Positions 12,079-23,892 of a stretch of 64,000 nt of DNA are shown piece after piece. A program made the translations under genes and the position numbers. Position 1 is the stretch's first letter. Each line of letters begins with the position of its first letter. Source of the stretch: Diadema setosum (lineage: Eukaryota > Echinodermata > Echinoidea > Diadematoida > Diadematidae); the NCBI RefSeq assembly GCF_964275005.1, contig NC_092706.1:29440781-29504780 (forward strand), read 5' to 3'. The notes under the pieces are model-generated. The model ran no database searches. It was not told where the DNA came from and saw nothing but the letters and a program-made list of their open reading frames with translations.

Positions 12079-13123
12079 CTAGGTGCAAAACACACCAAGA
12101 ATGAGAGGAATGAGTATCACAGAAGGACACAACAACACTCGTCAAGCAGGAGCTGAGCTCCTTGGGGATTAGGGTCCAAAGGAGTGGCTGAAAAGAAAAT
12201 TTCGCGTCATGTATGGTAGGGAATTAGACCAACCACAGCAAACAGTCAGAAGTGATTATTTATGTGACAGACAAGACTTTGCTAGATAACAGTATTGGCT
12301 TCTCTCATCCAAGTGAACTACTACGGGTAGTAGGCTATACTATTTCAATTCAAATTAATTAGGCTTTTTCATTTCTCCTTTTGTCTGTTCCTTGAAGTTA
12401 TCATTTCTCATATATTCAATCATACACAAAGGATTTAAAACAAAAAACGACTTACGAAGAGCAAGTCTCTGGAGTACATTTTCCAGCATATTTTTCTGAC
12501 TTCTGTTCACAGCTAAAATTATCTTTCATAGCATCAAAATGACTTCCAGACTTGCTTGAGATATGATTATCAGGAACCATAATATGCAAATTATTATCAT
12601 AAAATACAAACTATCATCATGTATGTACACTTGTAGCAGAGCCCTCATAAACATACCACTTACTGTATGTAGTCTTAGTCACCAGCCTTTCCCTTCCAAT
12701 ATCCACAAATATGACAACAATGAATTTGTGTCATGCCTTGGGCAAACAATGTTTTGTACTCTTGGGTATAGAAATAGTTTAATTTTTCCCCAAAGTTGTT
12801 AGGATTACCTCCTGCAAAAGTTTTCACATCTCCAGCTTCAATGATTCTAACATCTGTCTTGACCTGCATAACTTGAATGTTTTGCCAACAAAGTGTAAAT
12901 ATTGTTAAGTTTCTTTATTATGTATAATTTTTGTGTCTGTTTTCATTAGAGTTTAAATTAGCAATATTGCACCGGATAAACATTTTGTAGGATGAATTAA
13001 GGGCAAAATGCAGCAACAAATCTTCACTTAAACCGGGAAGTGAAGATCATGTGAAGTACTTTCATTTGTAGGTCTATGATAATAGAATCATGCATTCAGG
13101 CACACAGCTGCAAAGATGAATAT
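12079..13123. other. probable intron or upstream sequence, no feature
   Basis: No coding frame or repeat that I can support. If the exon at 11916-12078 has an upstream non-coding exon near 15.25 kb, this is intron. Confidence 0.3.
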
Positions 13124-13801
13124 GTGACCCGCCACAACAAAAGGATCCTAAAGTCGCTGACGGCCGAGCTGAGAAAATCGAGTTTGAAATCAGATCATCA
13201 AAATCAGTCGAAACAATAAGATTTCTGTTTTGGGCATAATTTTGTAGTCTAATGTATCGCCTATCATCTGCCAAAATTTTGAGGCTGAATGATCAAAGGA
13301 AAGACAAGAAATTAGCGTTTTCCTGGGCCATGATTTTCAGACTTTCAATGGAACAGAAACGTGTCCGAAGATTTGGATTTAGCGCCGCAGACAGACTCCA
13401 CCCCTAGCAACAAGGGAGTGATGTCATTGGTCAGCGCGTGGCATCTTGGTTGCTGATTGGTCGTGCATAGACTGCTGTCGCCATGCTTGAATGAACATCG
13501 CAGAGGTTGCTAGGAGCATACCTTCTACTGTCGAAAGCTCAAAAGAGTTCTGTCAATGCCTTCCCTTCATCATGACAGCATCGGAAGGAAAACTTTGAAG
13601 GCAGTTTTCTCGAAACGCTGATTTCCTAAATCACACGACATGCGCTAATAAAATCATCAATATCTCCGCAACCAAGTACTTTTATGAGTCATGTTATATA
13701 TGAAATTAAAGTGGAAGAGTAGGCCTAAAGGAATAATGTCATGTCATTTTCAGAAAATTGTCCTCCCCCGACTTTCGGATCCTTTTGTTGTAGCGGGTCA
13801 C
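13124..13801. mobile_element. 678-bp element with ~30-bp terminal inverted repeats
   Basis: The left end GTGACCCGCCACAACAAAAG (13124) is matched by the inverted right end GTGACCCGCTACAACAAAAG (13801 backwards). Similarity continues through GGATCC and AAAGTCG for about 30 bp. The element lacks a transposase frame. The interior is less AT-rich than its surroundings and has ATTGG/CCAAT-like sequences near 13420-13460. The target duplication is unclear. Confidence 0.8.
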
Positions 13802-14040
13802 ATTTTGGTGTTTACACAGTATTCTTCAAAGTGTCTATGGCACAGTTTCTCAATCAGCACAGTTTTCGTGTGATTGACAGGAATCCACCACAATGTGAAC
13901 AATAACATGTGACCACTTCCTTGTCTCTGTAATTCTTTTCTAAGAACAAAGTATTAATAAATTGTTAAAGGGAATGAAAACATAAAATTCAATCATAAGC
14001 ACACCAGTAGTTTATCCTCCCTCCCCCCCCCCCACACATC
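13802..14040. other. unassigned sequence before a microsatellite
   Basis: No gene. A C-run lies at 14022-14033. Confidence 0.35.
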
Positions 14041-14135
14041 TGTGTTGTTGTTGTTGTTGTTGTTGTTGTTGCTGCTGCTGCTGTTGTTATTGTTGTTGTT
14101 GCTGCTGCTGTTGTTATTGTTGTTGTTGTTGTTGA
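14041..14135. repeat. GTT/GCT trinucleotide microsatellite
   Basis: A tract of GTT units interrupted by GCT blocks, about 95 bp long. Confidence 0.95.
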
Positions 14136-15248
14136 TGACTAAGTTACTGTACTGCTGTTGTTATTGGAGTAGTATTAGTGGTACTATACTGGTAGTAGCA
14201 ATGCATTTATAGTTGGAGTGATATACATTGTAGTAGTGGAGATTTTGTAGGAGTCAGCAATAATGCACTTTATATGTCAGATGTACCTTATCTACTCTAG
14301 TTTTGGAAAAAGTTCCTTGTGTACCCTCTTAGCTCTAGTACTACCTGAATTGACCTCAAGGAGAATCAATTTCGATTAAATCAACTAAATCCTATCCATG
14401 CCCTGTTTGTTGTTCAAAACACTGACCAGAATACAAGCCAAACAAACTATTGAATAGACTTTTTTTCTGTTCTAATTAGAAATCATAACATATTTTTGAA
14501 ACTTCATGTATCTTCCTTCTGCACTAAAATCTTATTATTATATGATTCATTATCCCAACTAAAAACTCATTTTTTTTTATATTAATAGTAGAGGATAATA
14601 TACAGCCGCACATCTTTCTGTTGCTGTTCGAAATGCCAACAGAATGTTTCAAAGTTTGATAACTGCAAACACTGGGAAGGGGGACACAAAAGCATAGAAA
14701 TACAATTCAAATCATTCAATGATTTATACTGCCGAATTGGAGAGTAAAAACTTTTGGATTAGACCTGCTTAGGTTTCCTGATTCAATGAGGTCTCAAGAG
14801 TGTGATGTTTCAATCGACAAAGATGACAATAGAGATATGGCTTCTCTTTTTGTCGGCCATTCAGAGAGCTCATGTAGGTCTATGTGTTTGAGGCACGACT
14901 ATTCAACATTCGCTGCAGAGTCATTTACGCCTCGCTGACCACATCTCAAAAGAATTCGCTCGGAGAACACCTGGCGAATCGACCCGCTGTGAAGTGCCGG
15001 GTGTACAGACGTGGCTTCTGTGAAGAAGCGACCCCACACAACATAATGCCTTCTCATGAATTGGAGCATTCTTTAATTTGGGGTATCAGTCGTAAAATGT
15101 GAGGATCAGGTATTTAACTCAATCAAGTACGACACACTATGTTTTGGCAACGTAATAAACGCCAAGTGGTCAAACAAGTGCTAGGAAAAGCGAAACACAG
15201 AATCGACGCATACAATAGCAATGCAACGCCCGGGCGGCGGGGACCTAC
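14136..15248. other. no gene recognised
   Basis: A 72-codon plus-strand frame at 14884-15102 is open but has no recognisable domain. The rest is AT-rich and unremarkable. Confidence 0.3.
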
Positions 15249-15350
15249 CTGTTGGGTCTGCGCTCGACGGTAACTCCTGCTACGAGTCCGATAACTTTCC
15301 GGCCTCACCCACAAACTTCTCCAAAATCATCTTGTGGCTCGAAGGAAAGC
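15249..15350 (-). other. possible non-coding first exon with strong donor
   Basis: On the minus strand this is a GC-richer block ending CCCAACAG followed by GTAGGTCC, a strong splice donor (exon end 15249). It is a candidate 5'-UTR exon for the minus-strand coding exon at 12078-11916, which has its own acceptor but no obvious promoter. The link is inference, and the upstream limit is a guess. Confidence 0.3.
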
Positions 15351-16245
15351 GTACTTAAATCCTTTGAATTGTATGATATAACGGCAACTGCAAGAGAGGG
15401 TTATACGAATATGAATGTGTGAAATGGTTCGATATGATCCTGATACAAACACAATCCACTGTACACGGAACAAACTTTTAACTGTTTTTCACAGCTATTT
15501 AGTACACTGTGCATGCATATCCCTTCGTCGTAGGTACGGCCTACGGTACAATACGGTGTGTAAACAAGAAGAGAATCGGACCGCGGACCCCAATGTACTC
15601 AAATACTGAGTACGGCGGCGTTTGTGTGTGTGTGTCTTTCTATTGAAGTAGCGTTGGCACACACGCGCAAACACACACAGAGACACACACCATAGGGTAC
15701 AGTGAAAAAGACGCTTCGAAGCCCCGCTGAGTTTGCGAATCTCTTGATACCAACTGTGGGTGGATCAACGGAGTACCGCTATGCCAAGTGTGGGAGGATC
15801 ATGGGGCGTGGCAAACACGACCTAATACCGTACAGTCGCAAGAGGAACACGAATTTACCGCGTTTTCCGTTTTTTCTTCGCCCCATCTTTAGGCCTGTAT
15901 TTTTCTTTTGTTAGTCTGTTGTTTTATCCTTCTTTTATTCGCATTCGAATGTTGTAACTGTCACACCCTTTGTCATACCATGTCATCCCGAAATGCCTAC
16001 TTAGAATAATAAGTGTCATGCAGAGATTGTGTCGTATAGTTTGTGCAGGTTATGAATCAATAAAAAAGACATGTTCTCGGGGATTTGTTGTTGTTGTTGT
16101 TGTCTAACACTAGAACTTTACTGTTCTGTGATTGTTGTTTCTTTTACCAGCTCTAGATATGCTTGCATAGGAAAAGAAAACACTGAAAAGAAAGCAATGA
16201 AATGAAATGAAAAGAAATGACTTACACATAATCGAAAGCGTATCC
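15351..16245. other. no gene recognised; short microsatellites
   Basis: CA/GT-rich stretches occur at 15620-15690 and a (GTT)n run at 16085-16103. The region contains several CpG-rich patches and could be the promoter side of the minus-strand gene, but I see no definite promoter element. Confidence 0.3.
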
Positions 16246-16417
16246 GGGCAATTACCCCCCGCTAAATATTGTTTAATGGTAAGGTTGAGAGTTAAAATTA
16301 GGGTTAGGGTTAGGTTTAGTGTTAGGAGTTTGGGTTAGGGTTAGGATTAGGTTGAAGGATTAGGATTATTAGGGCCAGGGGAAGGGTCCAGGGTAATTGC
16401 CCAGGGGGTAATTGCCC
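16246..16417. mobile_element. foldback element enclosing TTAGGG-like repeats
   Basis: The left end GGGCAATTACCCCC and the inverted right end (GGGGGTAATTGCCC) enclose about 100 bp of degenerate (TTAGGG)n, such as TTAGGGTTAGGGTTAGG at about 16300. The right end continues into CTAGACCCC. The same end sequence (GGGTCTAGGGCAATTACCC) occurs in intron 2 of both P450 copies, at 32118 and 45871. The interstitial telomere-like repeat is therefore part of a dispersed element, not evidence of a chromosome end. Confidence 0.7.
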
Positions 16418-16929
16418 TAGACCCCATATTATATGCGAAAGATGATATTGGTTGAAGACAAATCAATCAGTGAAACTGGTAGTGCGGGTTCTTGTGTCAA
16501 ACATAACGGCGAAGTGCAAAGTTTTGGTGTTGGAACCGCTGGATGAGGAGAGTACTAGAGGTTATGATGTATGAGTGGACAACAATACAAAGAAAGTATA
16601 AAGAAAAATCAACAAAAATTCACTTTTCTAGCATTATGAAAGAGCACTTGATTAAAATCATTTTTATTGAAATTTTATAATATCCAACCGAGTTAAGGTT
16701 TCCCTTTATCATCTCAGTCAAGTCATCATTCTTTTTTACATAAGTCCTCCTTCTAATTGAGTCCCTGTCTGTGTTTTAAATATAACGATGTGTTTATTCT
16801 CTCTTTCTCCTGCATTCTTACCAACATAATTACGTATAAAAAAAAATGTTTTGCATTACATTCAATCCAGCTTGTATTTCATCACTTATTTTACATTATG
16901 GAATCTAGATTGCTTGCGTCCACGATGAC

Positions 16930-17590
16930 ACGTGCTGTAGTTTTTTTCCCCTTTTTCTCCCCTTTTGTTCTCTTTTTTCTCTCTTTTTTATTCCTTTTCT
17001 TTCTTTTTCCCTTCCCAATCATCTTGATGTCGGTTGACATCGGTTCGCTTATTTTGTTTTATAAATATTGCTGTTTTGTGTATTTTCTGAAGGTCCCATA
17101 TCGTACAAGCTCTGCTTCTTAGTGGGACCCTCCACTTCCATCCTCATCCTCAGTTGACTTGTATTATACGCTTTATGTATGAAGAGTTTGTTTGCAAAAA
17201 CAGCCATATTTGTCAAATGGAGATATTTGCAATTAAAGGTCAAGAAAAATAAAGAGAATAATACGAAATTTTTTGTTTCTTTTGACCATAACTTCAAAAA
17301 TGTACATCTATATGTAGTGACCAATATATCATTTAAAAGGTATTATTTTGTACTTTATGACAAAGACCTTACTTCAAAATCTTCAAAAAATGGACTTATC
17401 GGTTTTTGCAAACAAACTCTTCATATATTAACAAAGATGTAATCGCATCTACTTCTCATTTTCATATTTATGTACCTTGTCAAATTATGTTCTGCAAGTA
17501 TTACAAATATCCTGTACATATGCAATTTAATTTCTTTGTTTATTTGATGGAAGTGAAAATAAAGTTGAATTGAATTGAAAAAAAAAAAAC
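16930..17590 (+). mobile_element. LINE 3' end (with MITE inserted)
   Basis: A T-rich stretch is followed by CGTACAAGCTCTGCTTCTTA, then GTGGGACCCTCCACTT. After an interrupting MITE (17178-17425), it ends GAAGTGAAAATAAAG and (TTGAA)n plus poly(A). The same order of blocks is present on the minus strand at 39089-39456, which defines a shared non-LTR retrotransposon family. Only the 3' UTR is present here, and the 5' limit is uncertain. Confidence 0.65.
17178..17425. mobile_element. 248-bp MITE with TATGAAGAG inverted ends
   Basis: Both ends read TATGAAGAGTTTGTTTGCAA inward and then diverge (CAGCC versus CCGATAAGTCC). It lies inside the 3' part of a LINE. Another copy in opposite orientation is at 39957-40203. 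TA at the edges suggests a Tc1/mariner-type target, but this is not proven. No coding capacity. Confidence 0.8.
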
Positions 17591-17976
17591 GCTCTCAGAA
17601 AGCAGGGGGAATAGCTACCCTTAACATAATTATGTCAGTATCAAGTTGATGAAAATTGTAATTTTCATGAAAAATGATTTTTTGTGAAATTTTCTTTATA
17701 TTTTCTTTATATTGTTGTCCACTCATAATAGTTGTATGCCATAACCTTTAGAAGTCTCCTCATCCAGCGGTTCCAACACCAAAACTTTAAAAATTCATAA
17801 CTTTTGCATCGATTGTCCGATTTTTCTTCAAACTTTCACTGATGTGTTCTATTAAAATGTTGCTGCTTTCACTCAATCCACGTTGCTCTTTGGGTTTGCG
17901 TTCCCTTTCATCGCGCCAAGTGTTAACTTTCGAAGACCAATATACTTAATTATTAGTACCAGGGCCGGCGGAACCG

Positions 17977-18007
<31 letters not shown>

Positions 18008-20368
18008 ATTTTTTTTTTTTTTTTTTTGCACCCGTACTTTAATAGGAATGCAGAGGGTGTCACCACTTTGGGCGCGGTAAGGCCTTTGTTTTTGCGCTGA
18101 AAAACTTTTTTTTTAAAGTTCTGAAAACGTGGCGCTGGCTGTGAGTACTAAAAAATACGAACAAACAAATAAAACATCAACGAAACAAAACTACCTTGAT
18201 TACAATATTGAATCCTTACTCGTTAGGTCCTTGACATCTCATTAATTCAACCCGGTGCATATCCTGTCTTATTCAGTCTTATAACGACAGATACACAAAA
18301 GGTGATTTCAAGTACATGCAAGAGCATTTCAAGTTTAAATGCCCCGCTAAAGGTGGCAATCTCATCTCATCGCATCTCATTTCCATGACCATCGGGGTCG
18401 TTAAGGACATGAGAGGAAGATGCAGCAGTTATTCTCCAGTCATCCGGTTGGCAGCTGTCGTAAGAAGATCCGGCATCTTCATCCCAGTCCAACCGGTTAT
18501 ATTTTGATCCAGTTTTTTTTTTTTTTTTTTTCTGCCGTCCTGGCAATAAATTGCTCAAAACACATTTTAGATTGGGGAACGACGCATCGCGACATCAGCA
18601 GACTACGCTAGAACAGTAACCAGACTCGTTAATAAATTACTGACACAAGAGGGCGGAGTACTATACCTACATGTGGACCACCCCGGCGTCATCTCCGCCT
18701 GTCTCCGCCGTCACGATGTAGTAACTCCATGCAATTAAGCGTGACATCTTCACTGACATAAATTCTCTTTAGGAATGCGTTCCACTATTTCCTGGACTTG
18801 TGTTAGGTTGATACTGTTTGGTTCTTTTGACTTCTTTCTTTCCTTTTTGCTTCGGCTTACTGTTGTTTCTTCTCTCTTGCATCTTCCGTTCAGCTGATCG
18901 TATGTTTCGTCACGCTCACTGATTTCAATCGTATCACAAATTATCTATTGAAGAGGAGGATCGCTGAAGAAAAATAGTGGCGCAAAACTGAAACAAAACA
19001 AAATTACTGAAACGACGAAGAATATTGGAGAAGAAATTTTGATCATAATAATGATTGAGATGAAAAATGTAAAGCGTTTTTTCGCTCTTTCGAAGGTATG
19101 AATGAGTCCCAATCAAACACGGCTGAATGATAAGTCAGATGCCACATATAATATTATCATATCAACCCACATTGTTATGATTTGCTATGTGTATGTCTAC
19201 GTTGTATGTATATCACCACATGTGTATATATTCAGTTTTAACTTTCTGTATGTGTAGGATTGTAAGACAATATGACATCGATATGGCAGAATATTTAGAC
19301 TTTTATGTCTTCATTTTTTTTAAACTTCGATTTCGGTAACATACTTTTTCTCTGTACGCATGGCATATTATTAGTCTGCGGACTTACTGATGCTCTGTTT
19401 TGTTTGCAATAAAACCAAACAAAATGGAAAAAATCAGAAAAAATGTCATCAAGTGGATATTTTGCAATCAGCTCATTCATTTTTTACGATGTTTTAGCGT
19501 TATTTGGCCAATCTTTCGATGTGGCCCGAAAACATTTAGGTTGAGCAACGCCACAATGATATTCCTTGACACTATTTAAATCTAGCTATGTTCTGTAACA
19601 AGATATTTTGATTTCTAAAAGGCTCTTGACTGAAGAAGGCCTCAAAGCGTGAATTTTATTGATTTCCCCACGCTTTACGCTCTAATCAACACAGATCAAC
19701 TTACTTATGACTGCTCATAATAGGCTCCAAGGGATTGTCATTAAAAAATAACGTTAATCAAGGTAAAAATGTAATATTGTCGCAAGAGAAGAGCGTGACA
19801 TCATGATAATGTACATGAAATACAATAAAAGAGAGAGAGAGAGAGAGAGGGAGGGAGGGAGGGAGAGAGCTATGGAGAAACGGATGAAGAGTGAGAATTC
19901 CACATTTATAACATAAATTACTGTTGTCTTATTTCAGCTCAAATCTCATTTGTTACCTAGTGCATTGTCAAGATAATTCATTTTCTGCATATGGATTTCG
20001 TTCACCACTGAAAATAATGCCAATTTCTTATGTGCGAATTTGATGTCTGCTATATTGTTCCTTTATTGCAGATCACATAAGCGTTGTTTTTTAAAGAATC
20101 AATACACAATTTGGGGAAAAAAACAGTTTCATTGTGTTATTAATTTCTTTTAATGACATGTACAGCTGTTTGCCTGCAGTATCAATGATACATACATACA
20201 CACAAACACACAATACACAAACATTGAATAACACAGTTGTTGCATGTTTATGTGTGTGAGTTATTAACAAATATACATACTGTTACAGTACACATTTTTA
20301 CAGTTATATGCGTGTAAGTGTGTGTGAGTGTGAGTGTGTGTACGCACGTGTGTAAATTTGCACCCAAG
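17591..20368. other. no gene recognised; simple repeats
   Basis: The stretch contains a compound poly(C)-(CA)n-poly(T) tract at 17977-18027, a poly(T) run at 18512-18531, a GA-rich microsatellite at 19829-19867 and GT/CA-rich sequence at 20190-20345. Open frames on both strands around 18316-18611 overlap and are not recognisable. No gene can be supported. Confidence 0.4.
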
Positions 20369-20565
20369 GGCCCGAATTCTCAAAGGCGGAATAACTTTAT
20401 TACACCGCTTATTCGCCGATTTATTACGCCTCTTATGCAAATCAGGTCCTGGTGACGTAAAATGACGCGATTTATTCCCCGGAATCTATTCTCAAAGGTG
20501 GAATAACTTATTTCCCGGAATAACTATTCCGCGGAATAGTTATTCCAGCTTAGAGAATTCGGGCC
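20369..20565. mobile_element. 197-bp foldback MITE with GGCCCGAATTC ends
   Basis: Left end GGCCCGAATTCTCAAAGGCG and right end inverted (to GAGAATTCGGGCC). The interior repeats GGAATAACT and AGTTATTCC blocks. It is non-coding. It shares its first 11 bases with the foldback element at 9851-10163 but not the interior. Confidence 0.85.
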
Positions 20566-21763
20566 ATTGTGCTTACCGTAATAATTACAGTGTGGGGATA
20601 GAAAAGCAATGCAACACAATATACGATGCGTCTCGACAACAGAACACCATTGTCGGTAGATGGCGCCCTTAAACTCAATGTGCTCGGTTACATTGTGTGA
20701 AATGATAGCGCGAGACTGTATAGTGTGCCCATTACAGGGACTTTTTTCTTTGACCTTATTTTTTCTGCTTCTCCTTTTTCTTCTTCCTCTACTTCTTCTT
20801 TTTCTGCTTCTTCTTCTCCTCCTCCTTCTTCATTTCTTTTTCATGAAAGTAGCACGCAGACGGAGAAATCTTCCCTTCAATGAATTTTATCAAATTAAAG
20901 CGTAAATCTATAACATAAATTAAAGCGTAAAATCTTCCCACAAGCATCTGCTTCTATGTAGGTAGGTTCCCTCCACACACAATTTTATTTATCCGTCATG
21001 AATGTACCCTTGAAAATATTATTTCAGTTGATTTTGTGCTTTGTAAATGCTATTTGTATAGACTGAACTTATAACTAATAATTTATGTGTTACTTTACAT
21101 TGTCATGGATGGATGTTGTAAACACAAATGCACTGTATGATTTCTGTGGAAACTTAATTAATGAAATGAAATGAAACTTATACAACAGAATGTATATCTG
21201 TTTTCCTGTCAGCCCCATCAGTATCAGAACACTCACACATACACACGTGCTCATTTCAGCAACATTTATTTTTGATTCCATATAATATAAATGGAATTTA
21301 CCAAATCACTTCGAATGTGCTAACAAATTTAACAAAACAATAGATTTCTTTTTTAATACAAATAAACTAATGCCGATTCAAAACACAAACCCAAAACCCT
21401 GTTATCGTGATCAAATGATAACGTATAATCAAACAGAGTAAACATATAACTTTACTTTCATTGATAAAAGAGCACCTCTCTGCCTACCCAAAATATCACA
21501 CCTGTACATAAGCGTATCTTGTCCCACGAGTCTCAATTCTATTCCTGTATATCATTATTACATATACTTGCCTGAACATATCATTGACAAAATACTCACC
21601 AATACTGCCTATTCTTCTCCTTACCTACATCATAAATTTCATATAGTTCAAACATTCTCTCCAGCGTCTATTATACTGTCATTAATTCTCACTACACCCC
21701 CCCCCCCCCATTTCCATTGGTTCCGTCCTCCTGCGTCACCCGACTAAACCAATGTCACAGTAT

Positions 21764-21800
21764 ATATATATCCACACACACACATATATATATATATGTA

Positions 21801-21868
<68 letters not shown>

Positions 21869-21873
21869 TATAT
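21764..21873. repeat. (TA)n microsatellite
   Basis: A long AT/TA dinucleotide tract with a CACACA start. The Tyr-Ile repeat frames over it are artefacts. Confidence 0.95.
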
Positions 21874-21958
21874 TAAAGCTGATGAAGACCCGAGGTCGAA
21901 AGCTTTTACCAACAGCCGGCATCGTGCGACATATACTGTCTTTTTTTGGTCTCATATC

Positions 21959-21960
<2 letters not shown>
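21874..21960 (+). ncRNA. hammerhead-like core between (TA)n tracts
   Basis: CTGATGA (21879-21885) is followed by a GACC/GGTC hairpin (21887-21890 with 21894-21897) and then GAAA (21898-21901). That is the order of conserved elements in a hammerhead ribozyme, and such motifs are known from the terminal repeats of Penelope-like retroelements. I do not see a convincing stem III or a GUC-type cleavage site, so it may be a decayed or inactive copy. A related core lies at 61390-61412. Confidence 0.45.
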
Positions 21961-21996
<36 letters not shown>

Positions 21997-23892
21997 CAGT
22001 CAAACCTGTCTATAGCGGCCACCCAAGGGAGACGGAAAAAATGGCCGTTATAGACAGGTGGCCGCTATAGACAGGTAATCCAACTGTGTGTGCATTGCTT
22101 ACATGTACAAGTATCATCGTTGTATCCTTACATGTACATGTATGTGTGTACGCATGCATACACCGTGTTTCATGCATTTAACCATGCCGGTGTATATGAT
22201 ATTGTTGCACAGTAGCATGTTTATTGTCGTGAAGAATCGTGCATTATTATGACTGAATGAGGGATGAATGCAGCGGTGGCTATTATACAGATATTGACTT
22301 ACCAGAGGTGGAATATAACATTTGAGATCCTCGCGGGAAGTTATATTTTTGTCGAGGATTATTATATTTTTCCGAAGCGCGTAGCGCTGAGGAAAAATAT
22401 AGTATTCCGAGACAAAAATATAACTTCCCAAGGGAAATTAAATGTTATATTCCTACCGAAGGAAAAAGTCAATATCTGTTATATTATATGACCTACGGTA
22501 CAAGAAATAAACTGCTGTATAGGCCCTAAAGCAAAACGACTATAGGTCTAGAAACACTACTCCTTTTCGCAGTCATATTCATGAACGCGCGTACCGCATG
22601 ACAACATTGCGCTGGTGCCAGTGGTATTCAATCGAGCCACAAGTAACCTTTTGCTACGTAGGCCTAGATCTAACTCCGATGGCTTTCACGTAGGCCTACC
22701 GGGAATTCGTTCTTCCGTGGAGTACGACCGTTGCCTGTTTATCACATAGGCCTACCTACTAAGTAATTTCTAGAACAGTCGTTAATCAATCGTACGTAGG
22801 GCCTAGTTTCGTAGCGGTAGAGCCAGATTTTGTAATGAGAGATGTAAAAATTGTAGAAGACTAGACCAAATGCCGCTTTAAGCTGGGGTAAAGCAAGCTT
22901 GTTGGCATAACATTTGTTTGTGGTGATGTATGAGAATGTGAACTTTCTGATAATGTATTGTAGGGCCTAATCTCTTCTGCCTGCGGTCACTGGTACAAGA
23001 GCTGTTTAGACTACGGACCTGGCCCTGGTCCAGGTCCTGCGCTAGTACAAGTAGCATAAAAACTTACTCAGTTCAGGCTCTGGAGTCTGGTAATGTAATG
23101 GGAAATCCTTTGGCTTTCCTGTCACGACTGTCTAACATTGATTGGAGTAGGAGGCTCTATAGCTATTAGTATCAGGACAACAATTCTTTCTCTCTCACAA
23201 GCGAAGGGCAGCTGCTCATCAAAGCTGCCATGCCAGTTTGACGAAAACAATCAGTTGCAATTTCGTAATTCGCGCTTGCAGTGTACTAGCGTGTGTCAGT
23301 GTGATGCTCATTTGATACCGCTAGCGCATTCTGTAAACGTAAGTGGTATGGTGCGTGTGGTCGGTCGACCGGTCACGATTACATTCGTAAGTATGTGTGT
23401 GTGTGTGCAAAGCGTCTCTGTGTATGTTGCGCGCATCATAACAATTGATTTTTGATTACGTCACCCCTCCAGATATAACGCCATTTGTTTAACGTAGTCG
23501 CTGTTATATTCCATGATTGTACGTAATTTACGTCATGTTATGAAATATAACGCTTCTCATCCTTGTGAACATGGTCACGTGACAGCATTTTGACCAATCA
23601 CACATTGGTATCTATATAGGTCATATAATATCACTGAACGTTGCCCGCACGGCTACCGAACAGAAAAACACGCTGAATTATCGGCTTGGCTACGGCTCCA
23701 TTGGGTTTTTGGCCGCTATAGACAGGTTAATATCTCCCGCGGGAAACAAAATTTGTGGCCGCTGGCCGCGTTAGAGAGGTGGCCGCTATACACAGGGTCT
23801 TTAACAGGGCTTTTCTCTCGGGGGGATTTTGCAGTGGCCGCTATAGACAGGTGGCCGCTATAGACAGGTGGCCGCTAAGGCAGGTTTGACTG
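21997..23892. mobile_element. pogo/Tigger-like TIR element (1.9 kb)
   Basis: Left end CAGTCAAACCTGTCTATAGC and inverted right end (to GCAGGTTTGACTG), each flanked by TA. Further GGCCGCTATAGACAGG repeats lie next to both ends. TA target duplications and CAGT termini match pogo/Tigger-type Tc1-mariner elements. No transposase frame is visible, so it is non-autonomous. A second hairpin-headed element (22283 to about 23640) appears nested inside. Unit 2 lacks this element at the corresponding place (near 39950). Confidence 0.8.
22283..22488. repeat. long hairpin heading a nested element
   Basis: The arm with CAGATATTGACTT, GGAATATAACATTT and GGAAGTTATATTTTTGTC is repeated inverted after a GC-rich turn GAAGCGCGTAGCGC. 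It resembles in design, not sequence, the hairpin at 8556-8738, which also sits at the left of a CpG-rich body. The body here runs to about 23640 and ends near a CCAAT box (GACCAATCAC, 23591). Confidence 0.8.

Noticed and set aside
16300..16370. TTAGGG repeats as evidence of a chromosome end
   Set aside because: They are short, degenerate and enclosed in a foldback element with unique sequence on both sides.
16757..17122. 121-codon Phe/Leu-rich plus-strand frame resembling a membrane protein
   Set aside because: It covers the T-rich 3' part of a LINE; the apparent hydrophobicity comes from T-richness.
21717..22070. Long Tyr/Ile-repeat frames over (TA)n tracts, also near 39785, 61459 and 61803
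   Set aside because: Dinucleotide repeats create open frames without meaning.
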